Of a DNA stretch of 64,000 nt, positions 10,870 to 20,910 are shown piece by piece. The notes below the pieces were generated by a model, which saw only the letters and a program-made list of their open reading frames with translations, had not been told where the DNA came from and did no database searches. The first letter of the stretch is position 1. Every line of letters starts with the position of its first letter. This DNA is from Aplidium turbinatum (lineage: Eukaryota > Chordata > Ascidiacea > Aplousobranchia > Polyclinidae), in the NCBI GenBank assembly GCA_918807975.1, contig OU964918.1, forward strand, positions 1,736,001-1,800,000, given 5' to 3'. A program made the translations under genes and the position numbers.

Positions 10870-10949
10870 ATTTTAATTTTCGATTGGTGTTCCATGGAAC
10901 ACCAGTCCAGTTAATAAATTTCTTGGGGAACACCGGTTGAAAATCACTG
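10870..10949. mobile_element. Solo hAT-type end
   Basis: ggggaacaccggttgaaaatcactg is split here: its last 15 bases (ggttgaaaatcactg) are the inverse of the common hAT terminus CAGTGATTTTCAACC. The partner end was not found. Confidence 0.5.
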
Positions 10950-11514
10950 CCTTACACCAGCACTACCAATTTGTTATTCAAAACTGATTTATCAAAGCTT
11001 GCACAAGTGTGCTAATAGCAACGGAAATGTCACATAAGTAACGTAAAAGTTGTAACGTTTTGGCGACTTCTTTGGGAAAGTTAATATTAATATCCAATAT
11101 GTGTACAAAAGCAGAAGCGCTGCAGTTTCAGGCTCCTCGATGTGGCACAGCAGTTGGTTGTGCACGTTTAGAGAAGATCTCGCATATGTGCTTGACTGGA
11201 GAATGGGATAAGGAGTTGTGACTTTTGTCAAGCTGAAATTGTCATCCTGTAACACAAGATACAACATTAGCATTGATCCAACCTTATAAGACTTATAGGC
11301 CTAGCCCTATGGTAAAACTGATTATACTTCGAAAAGGTATAGACTTAATGATGCCAATGAATTTGTAGTTGTGGCACACTACCATCTCTATGACACACGA
11401 ACTAATAAGCTATAGCAGAATAGAATTGATGGCAATGTAACAATTTCGTGCCAGTATAAAAGTGGCAGGCCAATGAAGCATTCAGCAGCGAAATGCAACC
11501 CACGAGAAATAACA

Positions 11515-13115
11515 GACAATCGCTTGCATTTTTGCCGCCAACTTGACTAAAATTTGCCACCTGCAAAATGTAAATCGAATGTAATGGCAGGGGTTTCATC
11601 CATCATAATAAAAAGCTTCAGCACTTGTTACAGAAATTCTCGACTGTTACAAATGACAGCCAACGTTTAACTTTATTTTGGGATTCAGCTGTCGGCAATG
11701 AAAGCTATATTTGCAAATAGTCTACAACCATCACAGACCTATCCACACGACATAAAAATACAAACACATTCAAGCAGTCAGGCAAACACTGCTGGAGCAG
11801 CAAAATCACAGATTTAGCAAAACCCTACACATGTTGTGGGACATCACAAGCTTTGCTACTTTGCTGATATCTTCTTAGCACTCACCTACGAGCGCACTGG
11901 CACTAAGTTTGTCACGAGAATATTTCATATGAAAGCTTTCCATTGGTCATTGGATTTCATAACATTCTCTTTGATCAGCAATTGTGTAAACGTAGTGACA
12001 AAAACGACTTTACACAATTATTTCAGGTTCAATGAATAAAAGACATTCACTTACCAGGTTTTCATAAACATTGTCGTAAGCCATTCCTATAGTTCTATTT
12101 TCATCATTTCTAAAACTTCATTCGGCCGTAATATCTCGATTGAATTCGATTTTTCATATTTTTTAAGCAAGAATTGAATACTCTCTTCATGCTGTTCACA
12201 TAAGCATTATGCGCTCTTCACCAGGGTTGCCAGGTCCACTTATGGAAAAAATGCCAAACAACTCTTCATAAAATGCCAACTGACCTAAAAAAATGCCAAA
12301 TAGGCAAACCGGTGCAAAATCAAAGGTTTTTTCATTAAGGAGTAATGAATTTGATGAAAAAAAACTCAGCCTACACTTACTGTTACTGCAGAATCTAGCT
12401 ATCTTCATTCATACTTGGCGAGGTTGTATGACGTCACTAACGCAAAACTTTGTGAAGACAACGGAGGGAAATAAAAATGTCCATGAGGTTTTATTGAAAT
12501 TACCAATCACAATTAGTCATGTGAACAACGTTTAAAAGGCCAAATTAGGAAATGCCAAACAAAATTTTTCGAGCAAAAGAACAACAAAAAGGCCAAAAAA
12601 CTGCCAAATTTTGAAAAAATGCCAAACAGGATTTTTTCATGCCAAACAACATAAACAAATGCCAAATTTGTATAATTTGGCATTAAAAATGCCAACCTGG
12701 CAAGCCTGCTCTCCACGTAATTGTGTATTTCGGACAACTGCCGCTTTGACAATCCAATTGAATCGAGTGACGTCATAATCCCTTTAGCAAAGGATTAACT
12801 CATGGCCCTTGTCTTCCTTTATCAAAATAAACCTAGTTCTTCGGCTTATTTGCATCTCCTCACGTTGATATAATCCGCATTCTAAAGCTTTGTACTTCAG
12901 TTCAACTTGTCATATTGCCCCACCAAAGTTTAAGTAGTGACGTCATAATCGAGTTTTCACAACAATTGTGCCTGCAGTATTGTTCTGTGCATATATGGTC
13001 TAGTTTTTCTAATTGCAATCATCCGCGGGAAGCGAAAAACACGATTCGCTGGATCATTGAAAGTAAAAGTAGCGACGTTGTTGTGAATCTCGCTTGTGTT
13101 TCAGAATCGGAGTTT
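11515..13115. repeat. Core A, paralogue of 34365-35560
   Basis: Long direct similarity to 34365-35560, including cttgcatttttgcc, aagcttcagcacttgttacag, gccaacgtttaa and gacgtcataat segments. The nested MITE at 12222-12708 is absent from the other copy. Near its right end a plus-strand frame contains YCSVHIWSSF ... ADRHFTNEKL, vaguely THAP-like, but too weak to call. Function unknown. Confidence 0.8.
12222..12708. mobile_element. hAT-like MITE, CAGGGTTGCCAGG ends
   Basis: It begins cagggttgccaggt and ends acctggcaagcctg. The flanks are ctcttcac (12214-12221) and ctctccac (12709-12716), an 8-bp duplication with one mismatch. The paralogous core at about 35190-35200 shows the uninterrupted target (ggctctccacg), which proves insertion. 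The interior is made of repeated atgccaaa units and is non-coding. Confidence 0.9.
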
Positions 13116-13304
13116 GTGATCGCTGATCGTCATTTTACAAATGAAAAATTGTTTGCAACATCATTCTTCAAGTCGTACATGTCCCATGGGGAAATCGTTA
13201 TAGTAAATGTATATTATTTTCTTTGTAAAAACATTCTTCCCTAGTCTAAAGGTCGGGGGTCTGCTTCTTTTTATCTTTGTTGCTTGAATTAAATATCAGG
13301 GCAA

Positions 13305-13613
13305 GTGTCGTCGTCGTCGTGTGAGCCTCTGGGGCCGAGGTCTATCCTTTTACCACTCCAGATTCACGATGTTCCCGGACTACACTGGAAGGCTACCAGA
13401 GAGCAGCCAGTCTTTGGTTTCATCATCCATGACACGCAGACCTTCCACTCCGTTAGGTGGCTTGAAAATGGAACATTCATTGATGATGTGGTCTGCGGTC
13501 TGTTCCTCGGCACCACATTCACAGGAGGAGGAAGAGGCCATTCCCCATTGGTGCATAGTTGAGCGGAAAAACCCGACGCCCGTACGGAGCGTCGGGCTTT
13601 TCCGCAAGGGCAA
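13305..13613 (-). mobile_element. LINE 3' end with (GAC)n tail
   Basis: Read on the minus strand: LRTGVGFFRSTMHQWGM, then CECGAEEQTADH, a stretch of 3' UTR shared with other copies, and a terminal cgacgacgacgac run near 13305-13320. 5' truncated. Same family as 1855-2515. Confidence 0.82.
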
Positions 13614-14214
13614 GTGTCGAACAGCTATTATGTTGTTCTGTCATAAAAATCACGGGCTCTGTTTATGGCAAAGCAGATTACTGACAACATTTTGTGAGAT
13701 TTGAGCTGATGTGTTTCAGCAGTACATGGTTTTCCATAGGGATGGTGGGCAATAGACTTTGGCAATCAATACATTTGTTTTGGTATTGATTCTGTAATTT
13801 CAAAGTTAGTCATTCGATATTCACATAAATTCACAATCCTTATATTGCCGCAACACTATTTTTGACTGTCTTAATTCAAGTAGTTTATCAAAGTCTATGG
13901 TTTTGCATCACTGTGTTTGCTGTTTCCGATGGCGAGCCAAACGTGCCACCGACAAAATATGATGGTACCCTACACATGGAAAATAAGTTAGAATATTTTC
14001 CCAATAGATTAGTGGTTCAAATTCAATTGCTAGGAACGCTGAATTCAAGTTTAATTTGCAAAAAAAATCGAAATTACAGTATTCATATTCGCAAGAAATC
14101 GTATAACGTTGCATTAAAATTTACTTTAAATTAAAAAAAGAATAATTACCGCAAAGCTACTGATGCTACACATCGATTATCACTATTTTCTGATGTGAAC
14201 AAATTTTGGATGGA

Positions 14215-14450
14215 TGGAACAATCCACCCTTTCCTTCATTCCACCCTTGCCGCGAGAAATAACCACCCTTAATAATTTCCAACTCAGCCTTTCCACCCTC
14301 TTTGTTAACCGCGTGTGTATATCCACAGTTTAGGGTGGATTGAATTCTAAACGGTGGATATATCCACCATTCTTTTCGCTTTCCACCCTTGCCGCGAGAG
14401 ATTTCCACCTATGAAAATTTCTACCCCAAGGTTTCCACCCTTTTGATTAA
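14215..14450. repeat. Array of palindromes (right end of 10350-14455)
   Basis: Units such as gggtggattg and tccaccctt repeat in inverted order relative to 10365-10700. Confidence 0.8.
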
Positions 14451-14457
14451 CAGTGTA

Positions 14458-14794
14458 GTTGTAGCCTACCAGTCCTATTTTAGGTTGATTGATTGAATAC
14501 AAATAATCAGTAGGCTACAGGTGGCAGTTGATCAATCAATTGCAGTTAATTGGTCTCATGGTTTGTAATAGTTATAACTAGGGCAACCAAAAGTCAATAA
14601 AATCAAATTTTTTCTGCTTTGTTCAAAGTTTATAAAACGTCCGTAAACTTCTTTTTTTATATTTAAACTTGATATTTTATTAAAGCTACACAGATTCTGA
14701 TTTTTTGTTGCAATTTCTGTTGCTATTCTGACGTAACAATCGATTGGTTGCAATTTCTAATAATCTTGTTTCGCCCACTACTGACGATTGAATA
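14458..14794. other. Spacer, nothing recognised
   Basis: Non-coding AT-rich DNA between two mobile elements. Confidence 0.5.
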
Positions 14795-15052
14795 TTAACA
14801 CTAGAAGCCCTGAAATATTTCCCTATACCTATAAAGACGATTGCGGTTATTTTGACCGGATGTATGAAACGCGTTTTTTTACAGCTTTTTCTTTATTTTA
14901 GTTCAAACATTGATATTCGTACAAAGATATACAAAGATGTACAAGATATACAAACAAACATTATTCGAACATTAGACATCTTCTTATCACGCACCGATCA
15001 TTTTTGACCGGTCAGGGCTTATAGGTAGATGTGTTAAATGCTCTGTTTGCTG

Positions 15053-15321
15053 TGTCCTTTCCAAGACTTCTTTTAACACACAATTTTTGAAGTTGATTTG
15101 ATTTTCTTATTAAAGGATTAAAAATAGTCTTTCACAAATACCAAGCAGTAACACCAAAAGATTTTAGCCATCCGGACGGCAAATAACAGATAACTGGAAT
15201 GATTGAAAGTAAAGTGAACAGTGCTGGCTCTACCTTTGAGAAGGCGCCTTCCCGTAGGTAAAGCACTAACAAATCAGAAGACCGTGCGTAGAAAAAATTA
15301 TACAAATGAGCCTCGGGAACA
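15053..15321 (-). repeat. Candidate long terminal repeat (integrase side)
   Basis: Highly similar to 30324-30537 apart from an indel of about 65 bp. It flanks the BEL fossil on the outside. Shared phrases include gccttcccgtaggtaaagc and gagcctcgggaac. Confidence 0.5.
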
Positions 15322-16004
15322 TTGCGGCCCCTAATTATGGCACATACAGTAATTATAAGCGATTAAAGAAGAGGTTCATTGCCAGGCCTACACATAAATA
15401 TTTACTAACATGTACGTTATTACTTGTATGCTGCAGCAGGCTGGAGAGAACAATTAGAAGTAAGCTATACAAGTACATTGAGTAAGTATACATATACATT
15501 GAATCGAACACTAATCACACAGGATTTAACACAATAGCGCAAAGTGATGAGTTGCCGGACAACGTCGACTATGAAGTTTAGTTACACAAACTGGCGCAAA
15601 TGGCAAGGAATAACATGAAGCCAACTTTCACTCGACATAAACTGGCGTGATGCGCACAGATAAAGAAAAAACAAAACAAAAAACAAAGTGTCGCAAATGG
15701 TACACAAATTGATGTGATACGTAAGTAGAGATTAATACACAGGGTATCAAAGTAAGGGTACACAAATTGACACAATGCATACGTAAGAAAACCACTACAC
15801 AGAGCATTATGTAGGCTATGTTAAACATACGAAAGGTACAAAGCATATAGAGTTATCAGACGTATTAAATTACGTTGGGAGCAGGGTTGTCTACCACCCA
15901 CCGATCGAGTAAACTACCTAAAATACCAAGGATCCCGAGTACCTTACCGAACTGTGGGATGAGCAGGTCAAGGGGCTCGGTAAAAGTACAAGGTTACGGT
16001 TCAA

Positions 16005-16130
16005 AGTTATGGCCCAAGTTACGGCCTAAGTTTACGAGCCAAGTTACGGCCCAAGGTTACGAGCCCAGTTACGGCCCAAGTTACGGCCCAAGGTTACGAG
16101 CCCAGTTACGGCCCAAGTTACGGCATCTCA
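16005..16130. repeat. Minisatellite, acggcccaagtt units
   Basis: Tandem units of about 12-13 bp (acggcccaagtt, acgagcccagtt) in higher-order groups. They lie just beyond the integrase end of the BEL fossil. Confidence 0.85.
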
Positions 16131-17660
16131 ACTGGGGCAATGCACGAGATGTCTCTTAAGACCAATTTCACTTTGGTTTCACCTGTATGTTCATCACATT
16201 GAGAGATGGCAATTTTAGCCCTTCTTACAATAGGCTTACCATTCCTCATTTGAGGAATGACTTCCTCTACTCTACCCATTTGATAATTACCTCTTTTCGC
16301 AATATCTTCTGGAGATCCCAACACAACTAATTGGCCAGGTTTTAAGTTTTCGCGTAATTTAATCCATTTTTTTCTGCCTTGCAGCCATGGTAAGTAGAAT
16401 TCTACCCATTTGTCCCAAAATTGTTTGGACAAGGATACGTTGAAGCGATAGTCCCTTCTAAGGTGATCTCGCTCAGCGGGTTGACCTAACACGGAGAGTG
16501 GAGAAAAAAATGGAGTTAAAAGAGTTGCAGGTGTGATAGCAGTGAAATCTTTGGGGTCATCACTGATTGGGATCAAAGGGCGTTCATTAACGATGCGGAC
16601 AGCATTACTTATGTAAGTAATTAGTTCGATAAGGTTTGGTTTACGTGAGTTCGTATCCAAGATGTGATATAGCACATTCTTGATTTGTTTTACCATTGAT
16701 TCCCAAGCACCACCTTGGGCTGGAGCATAAGGTGGAATAAAAACCCAGTCAATCCCTTCCTTTCTCAAGGAGTTTTGAAATGGTTTGGACTGGAAGGTTT
16801 CAGGTAAACTTTTTTGGGCAGCTTGGAAGGTACTCCCATTGTCGGAGTAAACTGTCTTAACCGGCCCACTTAAATCACAAAACCTTGAGAATGCAAGTAA
16901 AAGATCATTGAGCGCCAGTGAAGTCACTAATTCTACGTGAACCGCTCTAGAGGCCATACATGTAAAGAGGAGACCCCAAGCTTTCTTGTGACTTCTTCCC
17001 TCTGCGTAAAGCAAAGGGCCAAAATAATCGATGCCGCAATTGAAAAAGGGCTTGTTGTTAGCCGTGGTACGAGATTGCGGCAAGTCAGACATAAGTTGTC
17101 TAATGGGTTGTGCCTTATTTATAGTACACACAGCGCAGTCGTGTAAGTATTTCCGCACAGCAGCATTGCCATTGGCTATCCAGAATCTTTGTCTGGAGGA
17201 AAGTAATGTGTGTTGAGAACCGCTGTGCGAATTTCGGTTATGGTAAAATAGCACGACAAGTCTTGTTAACGGATGCCTGGAGGGCAGGATCAAGGGATGT
17301 TTTGTCTCCAATGAGATGGCAGGGGATTTGCTTAAGCGGCCCTCGATGCGGAGTCCCCCTAAGTTGTCCACGCAGGGTCTGTATTTCTTTAAAAGGTTAA
17401 TTTCTTTCAGGTTTGCTTGTTTATTAGTAGCGGCATTCGCAATGCAGTGCTTTAATACATGTTGGAAGGATTCTGGAGATTCCTCCTTGGTCTGTTGTAT
17501 TACATCACCGTACACCGATTTCTGAACATACCGTACAATGTTATTAAGTGCGTTGTCGAGATAAGGGGCGTTCAACTTTGGTATGGCAAATTCACTCTTC
17601 AAGGCCTTAGCGCGAACATACTCATCAAAGGCAGTAAGATAAGAGGTTCTTTTTTGTAAC
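16118..17660 (-). pseudogene. BEL/Pao integrase region
   Basis: An HHCC-like zinc-binding segment (YHNRNSHSG ... HDCAVC), then integrase core motifs GIDYFGP, YSDNGSTFQAA and AQGGAWESMVKQIK, followed by a C-terminal domain of the type found in BEL/Pao (WDKWVEFYLPWLQGRKKW). The upstream part of pol is separated from it by the 17669-20217 transposon. Confidence 0.92.
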
Positions 17661-17668
17661 ATATATAG

Positions 17669-20217
17669 TAGGGTGGCTCATTTTCCTTGATGTTTTTTAA
17701 AATTTTTGTCAGTTTGAAATAATGTTCCATTTTGCTCACTGATATTTGTAAACCAAAAATTTTTGTTGGGTTTTGACCTTTGACCCTGGTTCACCCAAGG
17801 AGAAATTCTGAATTTTTTTGAAAAATTAGTAAATTTCGAAGTGGTTTAGCAGTATTTGAAGAGGGGATTTCTCAAAATTTGACCACGTGATTTTGACGTT
17901 ACTTCCTCTGTTAACTTCTACGTGGAACATCTTCACCCTACTCCAAGTCTGAGAGTCACTAATAGTGCATGCTTTTAGTGTCATTTTAGTTGATTTTACA
18001 GCCTTTTCCCAAGTCAGTGAATCTATAACATAAACCAACAAAAAAATTTTGGCACAAAAGATGAGAGTCATTTTAGAGTATTTCAGGGCCCCTGATTCCG
18101 AAACTGCACTTAGTTTTTTCGAATTGGCTCTAGTTTTCGAGATATTCGACAATGAAAATATTTTTGAAATCGTTTCTCAAAATATTCAATTAGCAAATTA
18201 CTTATTTTCAGCCCTGTATACCATATGATGTCATAATTGCACTTGTCTAGTTCAATTGGTTCATATTGCACGATCAAGTTCAAAACGCAAGCAAAGGTTG
18301 AAATGAACTGTGTTTAACGCAAGGGAGACATAAATACTCAATGAAAACAGTTGTGAATCAGTAGGCCTACATCACAAGAAAAATATCCCGAAAGTCATGT
18401 GTTTATGAATGCAGCTTTATATTGAAAAGGTAGGCCTAATGAAATGGATACTTGTACAAACGAAGTTTTATTCCAAGCCTTTGCTAAGGCCAAGTCTTTG
18501 CTGCAAGAAATTTTTTTCTGGTCTATAGGCTAAATAAATGGCATATAGGCTAATAAAATATGCCTTTGACAAGTAGGATGCTGTACAAACAACCCAGATA
18601 TATTTTGCTGCATGAGGCAACGCAGAGGACCAACACATTCTGCGATAGATACAGCGCTATATGAAAACAAGCATTATTATTATTACTTTGACATGAAGCT
18701 GGGTGATCAAGATAAGTCCTGGGTTCCTCCTAAAGTATGCTAACATTGCACTCAAACCCATTTCTGATGGGCTCAAGGATAAGAAGTTCAGAGTGCCATG
18801 GCATAAAAAGAGCCGTGGAATCACCATGAAAATTGATACTTCTGCACGGTGAGCATGTTCGAAGGAAGTCGGAACATCATGTTTACATGGAGTGTGCAAG
18901 GCAGTCATTGCATGGATGTTGCTATTTCTGTTTTTTGTTTGCCCTCTCTAGTTTCAAGTGGTGATTTGCTTGAAACAATAGGAAAACGGGCATGACTGAG
19001 AGTAACCTCAATACCTTCAGTAATGTTTTGGAGCAAGGTCAAGTTTTTTTCTCAAAACCATTTCTACCACCTACTGTAGTAGTTAAAGATTTAGTTATCA
19101 AAAGTGGTAGCTGCAATCTTGGCTCCTCATCTCGATAAACATGACATTCTTGACTCCAAGGCCAAGATTACGTTCTTCCGCAGCAAGGATAAAATTCTAA
19201 GCAGCTACTTTACTGAAGAACATAACTTTGTATTGTGTAATTATATTCAAACCTTGATGGGTGTTGCTCAGTAGGCCAATCATAATAAAGAGTTGCGTTT
19301 GTTCATCGATAGCTTTGTTTTGTTTATTTGTCTAGTTTGTTAAGCAAAACAATGTATGCATTTTGTTTGTACTTAGTAGCTTACTTAGTAAGTCTGAGAC
19401 TGTTGAAATCAACAAATATATTAATGCAAAACGCAAGTTATATATTCTACATCTTGTATCCTCAGGCTTGCTTCACATCATATTTTGATTGTTACTAGGC
19501 CAGTAAACGTTAAATAGCTGTTTGTTTGGGTTGTAATCAGCGTGATTGGTTCCAAATAGCGTTTACACAACTCAGAAATGTGCCTGGGATTACTTCCAGT
19601 TTTGTCTATGTAGTAAACGACACGACGTTAAATCTATAGGGGCTCAAAATTGCGAAAAAAATATTTTTGCTGTAACTCAAAATCTAAAGCCAATTCGAGA
19701 AAACTTTGTGCATTTTTAGAATCAGGGGCCTCGAAATACCTTAAAATGGCTCTCACATGTCTTTATATAAAAAAAAGTTTTGTTGGCCTGTGAAAATCGA
19801 TAAACATCGTCAAATCATTCAAGAAACTGAAAGCAGTAGATATTTATTACGTGAAGGGTGCACAAAGAAAATCATGTCTGAAATGTGGTAGAATTCGACA
19901 TTTTGAGAGTAATACATGTGTCAGTGTTCATGGAGTTGCTAATTAAACCACTTTGCTTGCTACAAGTTTGTGTTACTGCCTCTTATTGTGTCCATTGAGA
20001 TGCTAGAGTGCATTAGAAGATAGCGGGTGAGCAGTTTCAGGGATAAGCGAAAATTCGATATTTTGAAAAAATTCAAACCAGGTGAACCAGGGTCAAACGT
20101 TAATATTTTTTTGTGAAATTTGGTGTAGAAGATACATTTACCAAAAGGAACAATATTCCAAACTGACGAAAGATTTAAAAGAAAAAAAATTTTTTTTCGA
20201 GATTTTGCGCCAGCCTA
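17669..20217 (+). mobile_element. TAGGGTGGCTC transposon, 8-bp TSD, inserted in BEL pol
   Basis: It begins tagggtggctcattttcc and ends with the diverged inverse (gcgccagccta). The target duplication atatatag is exact at 17661-17668 and 20218-20225. Length 2549 bp. The subterminal repeats share phrases such as gaccctggttcacc. The ends match the 1396-3709 element. A partial copy lies at 48978-49401 and a long truncated copy at 59118-62676. The plus-strand interior holds decayed coding relics (see 18690-19330). Confidence 0.92.
18690..19330 (+). pseudogene. Uncharacterised EPWNH / RLFIDS protein family relic
   Basis: Plus-strand translation, with many stops, gives GDQDKSWVPPKVC, KEPWNHHEN.YFCTV, then KVVAAILAPHLDKHDILDS, FFRSKDKILSSYFTEEHNF and KELRLFIDS. 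From memory this order (DK.WVPHKVC ... REP.NH..DCYFC ... YR.R...L..YF ... WRLFIDSS) belongs to a multi-copy uncharacterised invertebrate protein. In intact members the IDSS is followed by CFLC.WDSR and GERFHQD blocks, which I do not find here. Because it lies between transposon ends it is probably the element's own protein (inference). The second copy (about 59800-60440) keeps VCKHC. Confidence 0.6.
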
Positions 20218-20225
20218 ATATATAG

Positions 20226-20885
20226 CGTTGGTGCGCTCTCTATGAGCCGATCTAAATCTCCACCATGCGGCGCATTTGATAGATCTGCTTTAATGGCATG
20301 GACTGCAGTGGTCTCTTGTCCGGGTGTCAGTTTACCCGCCTGTTGAAGGAAAAGTGGGCCGTTTAGCCAAAGCGACCGCGACTCTTTTTTCAGCACAAGA
20401 TTTGGGCGAGAGCCTACGTCCGCCGCGTTCATGTTGCTTGGGCAGTATCGCCAGTCACAGCCTTTGGACCATAGCAAGATCTTATCGATCCTTCTTACAA
20501 TAAACTTAGCGAGTCGCAAGTCAAGATTTTTTATCCATTGCAGAACAGTACGAGAGTCACACCAAAAATGTTTCTCACAATTTAAAGATCCTAAAGCCTC
20601 ATCTGCTTGTTTAACAAGTTCCAACGTGATTACCGCTGCCACTAACTCCTTTCTGGCAATAGGCCAGGAGAACTGATTTTTTAGCACAATTGTGCACTTT
20701 CCGAGTACAAACGAGACACTCAGCATATCATTCACGACTCTGCGTAAATATACCACGGACGAGAATGTTTGATTAGAAGCGTCGCAAAACCCGTGCAACT
20801 GATACGTCACAACGTCAGTTGGGCCTGGCGTTATGCCATTCACAAAGTACCACCTCGGTAACGAAAATTCTTTCAAGAGCGACAA
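20226..20885 (-). pseudogene. BEL/Pao RNase H region
   Basis: The minus-strand frame shows LHGFCDASNQTFSSVVYLR, RKELVAAVITLELV, FWCDSRTVLQWI and CDWRYCPSNMNAADVGSR. These are the BEL/Pao RNase H segments. It lies between two transposon insertions, the downstream one at the end of the frame. Confidence 0.9.
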
Positions 20886-20910
20886 GGACTGGAGCCAAAC
20901 GGTCCAATCC

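Larger units (their letters stand above)
10350..14455. mobile_element. TIR element, CACTGTTAA ends, palindromic subterminal arrays
   Basis: The left end cactgttaagtgaaaggtg (10350) matches the inverted right end ttgattaacagtg (14455). Both are flanked by TA. Each end carries an array of ggtggaaatttccacc-type palindromes (10365-10700 and 14215-14450). The 4.1-kb interior includes core A (11515-13115, shared with 34365-35560), a nested hAT-like MITE, a LINE 3' end and a solo hAT end. CACTG ends suggest a CACTA/Chapaev relationship, but a TA duplication would fit mariner-like elements, so the superfamily is unresolved. No transposase was recognised. Confidence 0.7.

Noticed and set aside
12915-13244. 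THAP domain in core A
   Set aside because: C, W and DRHF residues fall in a suggestive order, but the frame is not kept in core B.
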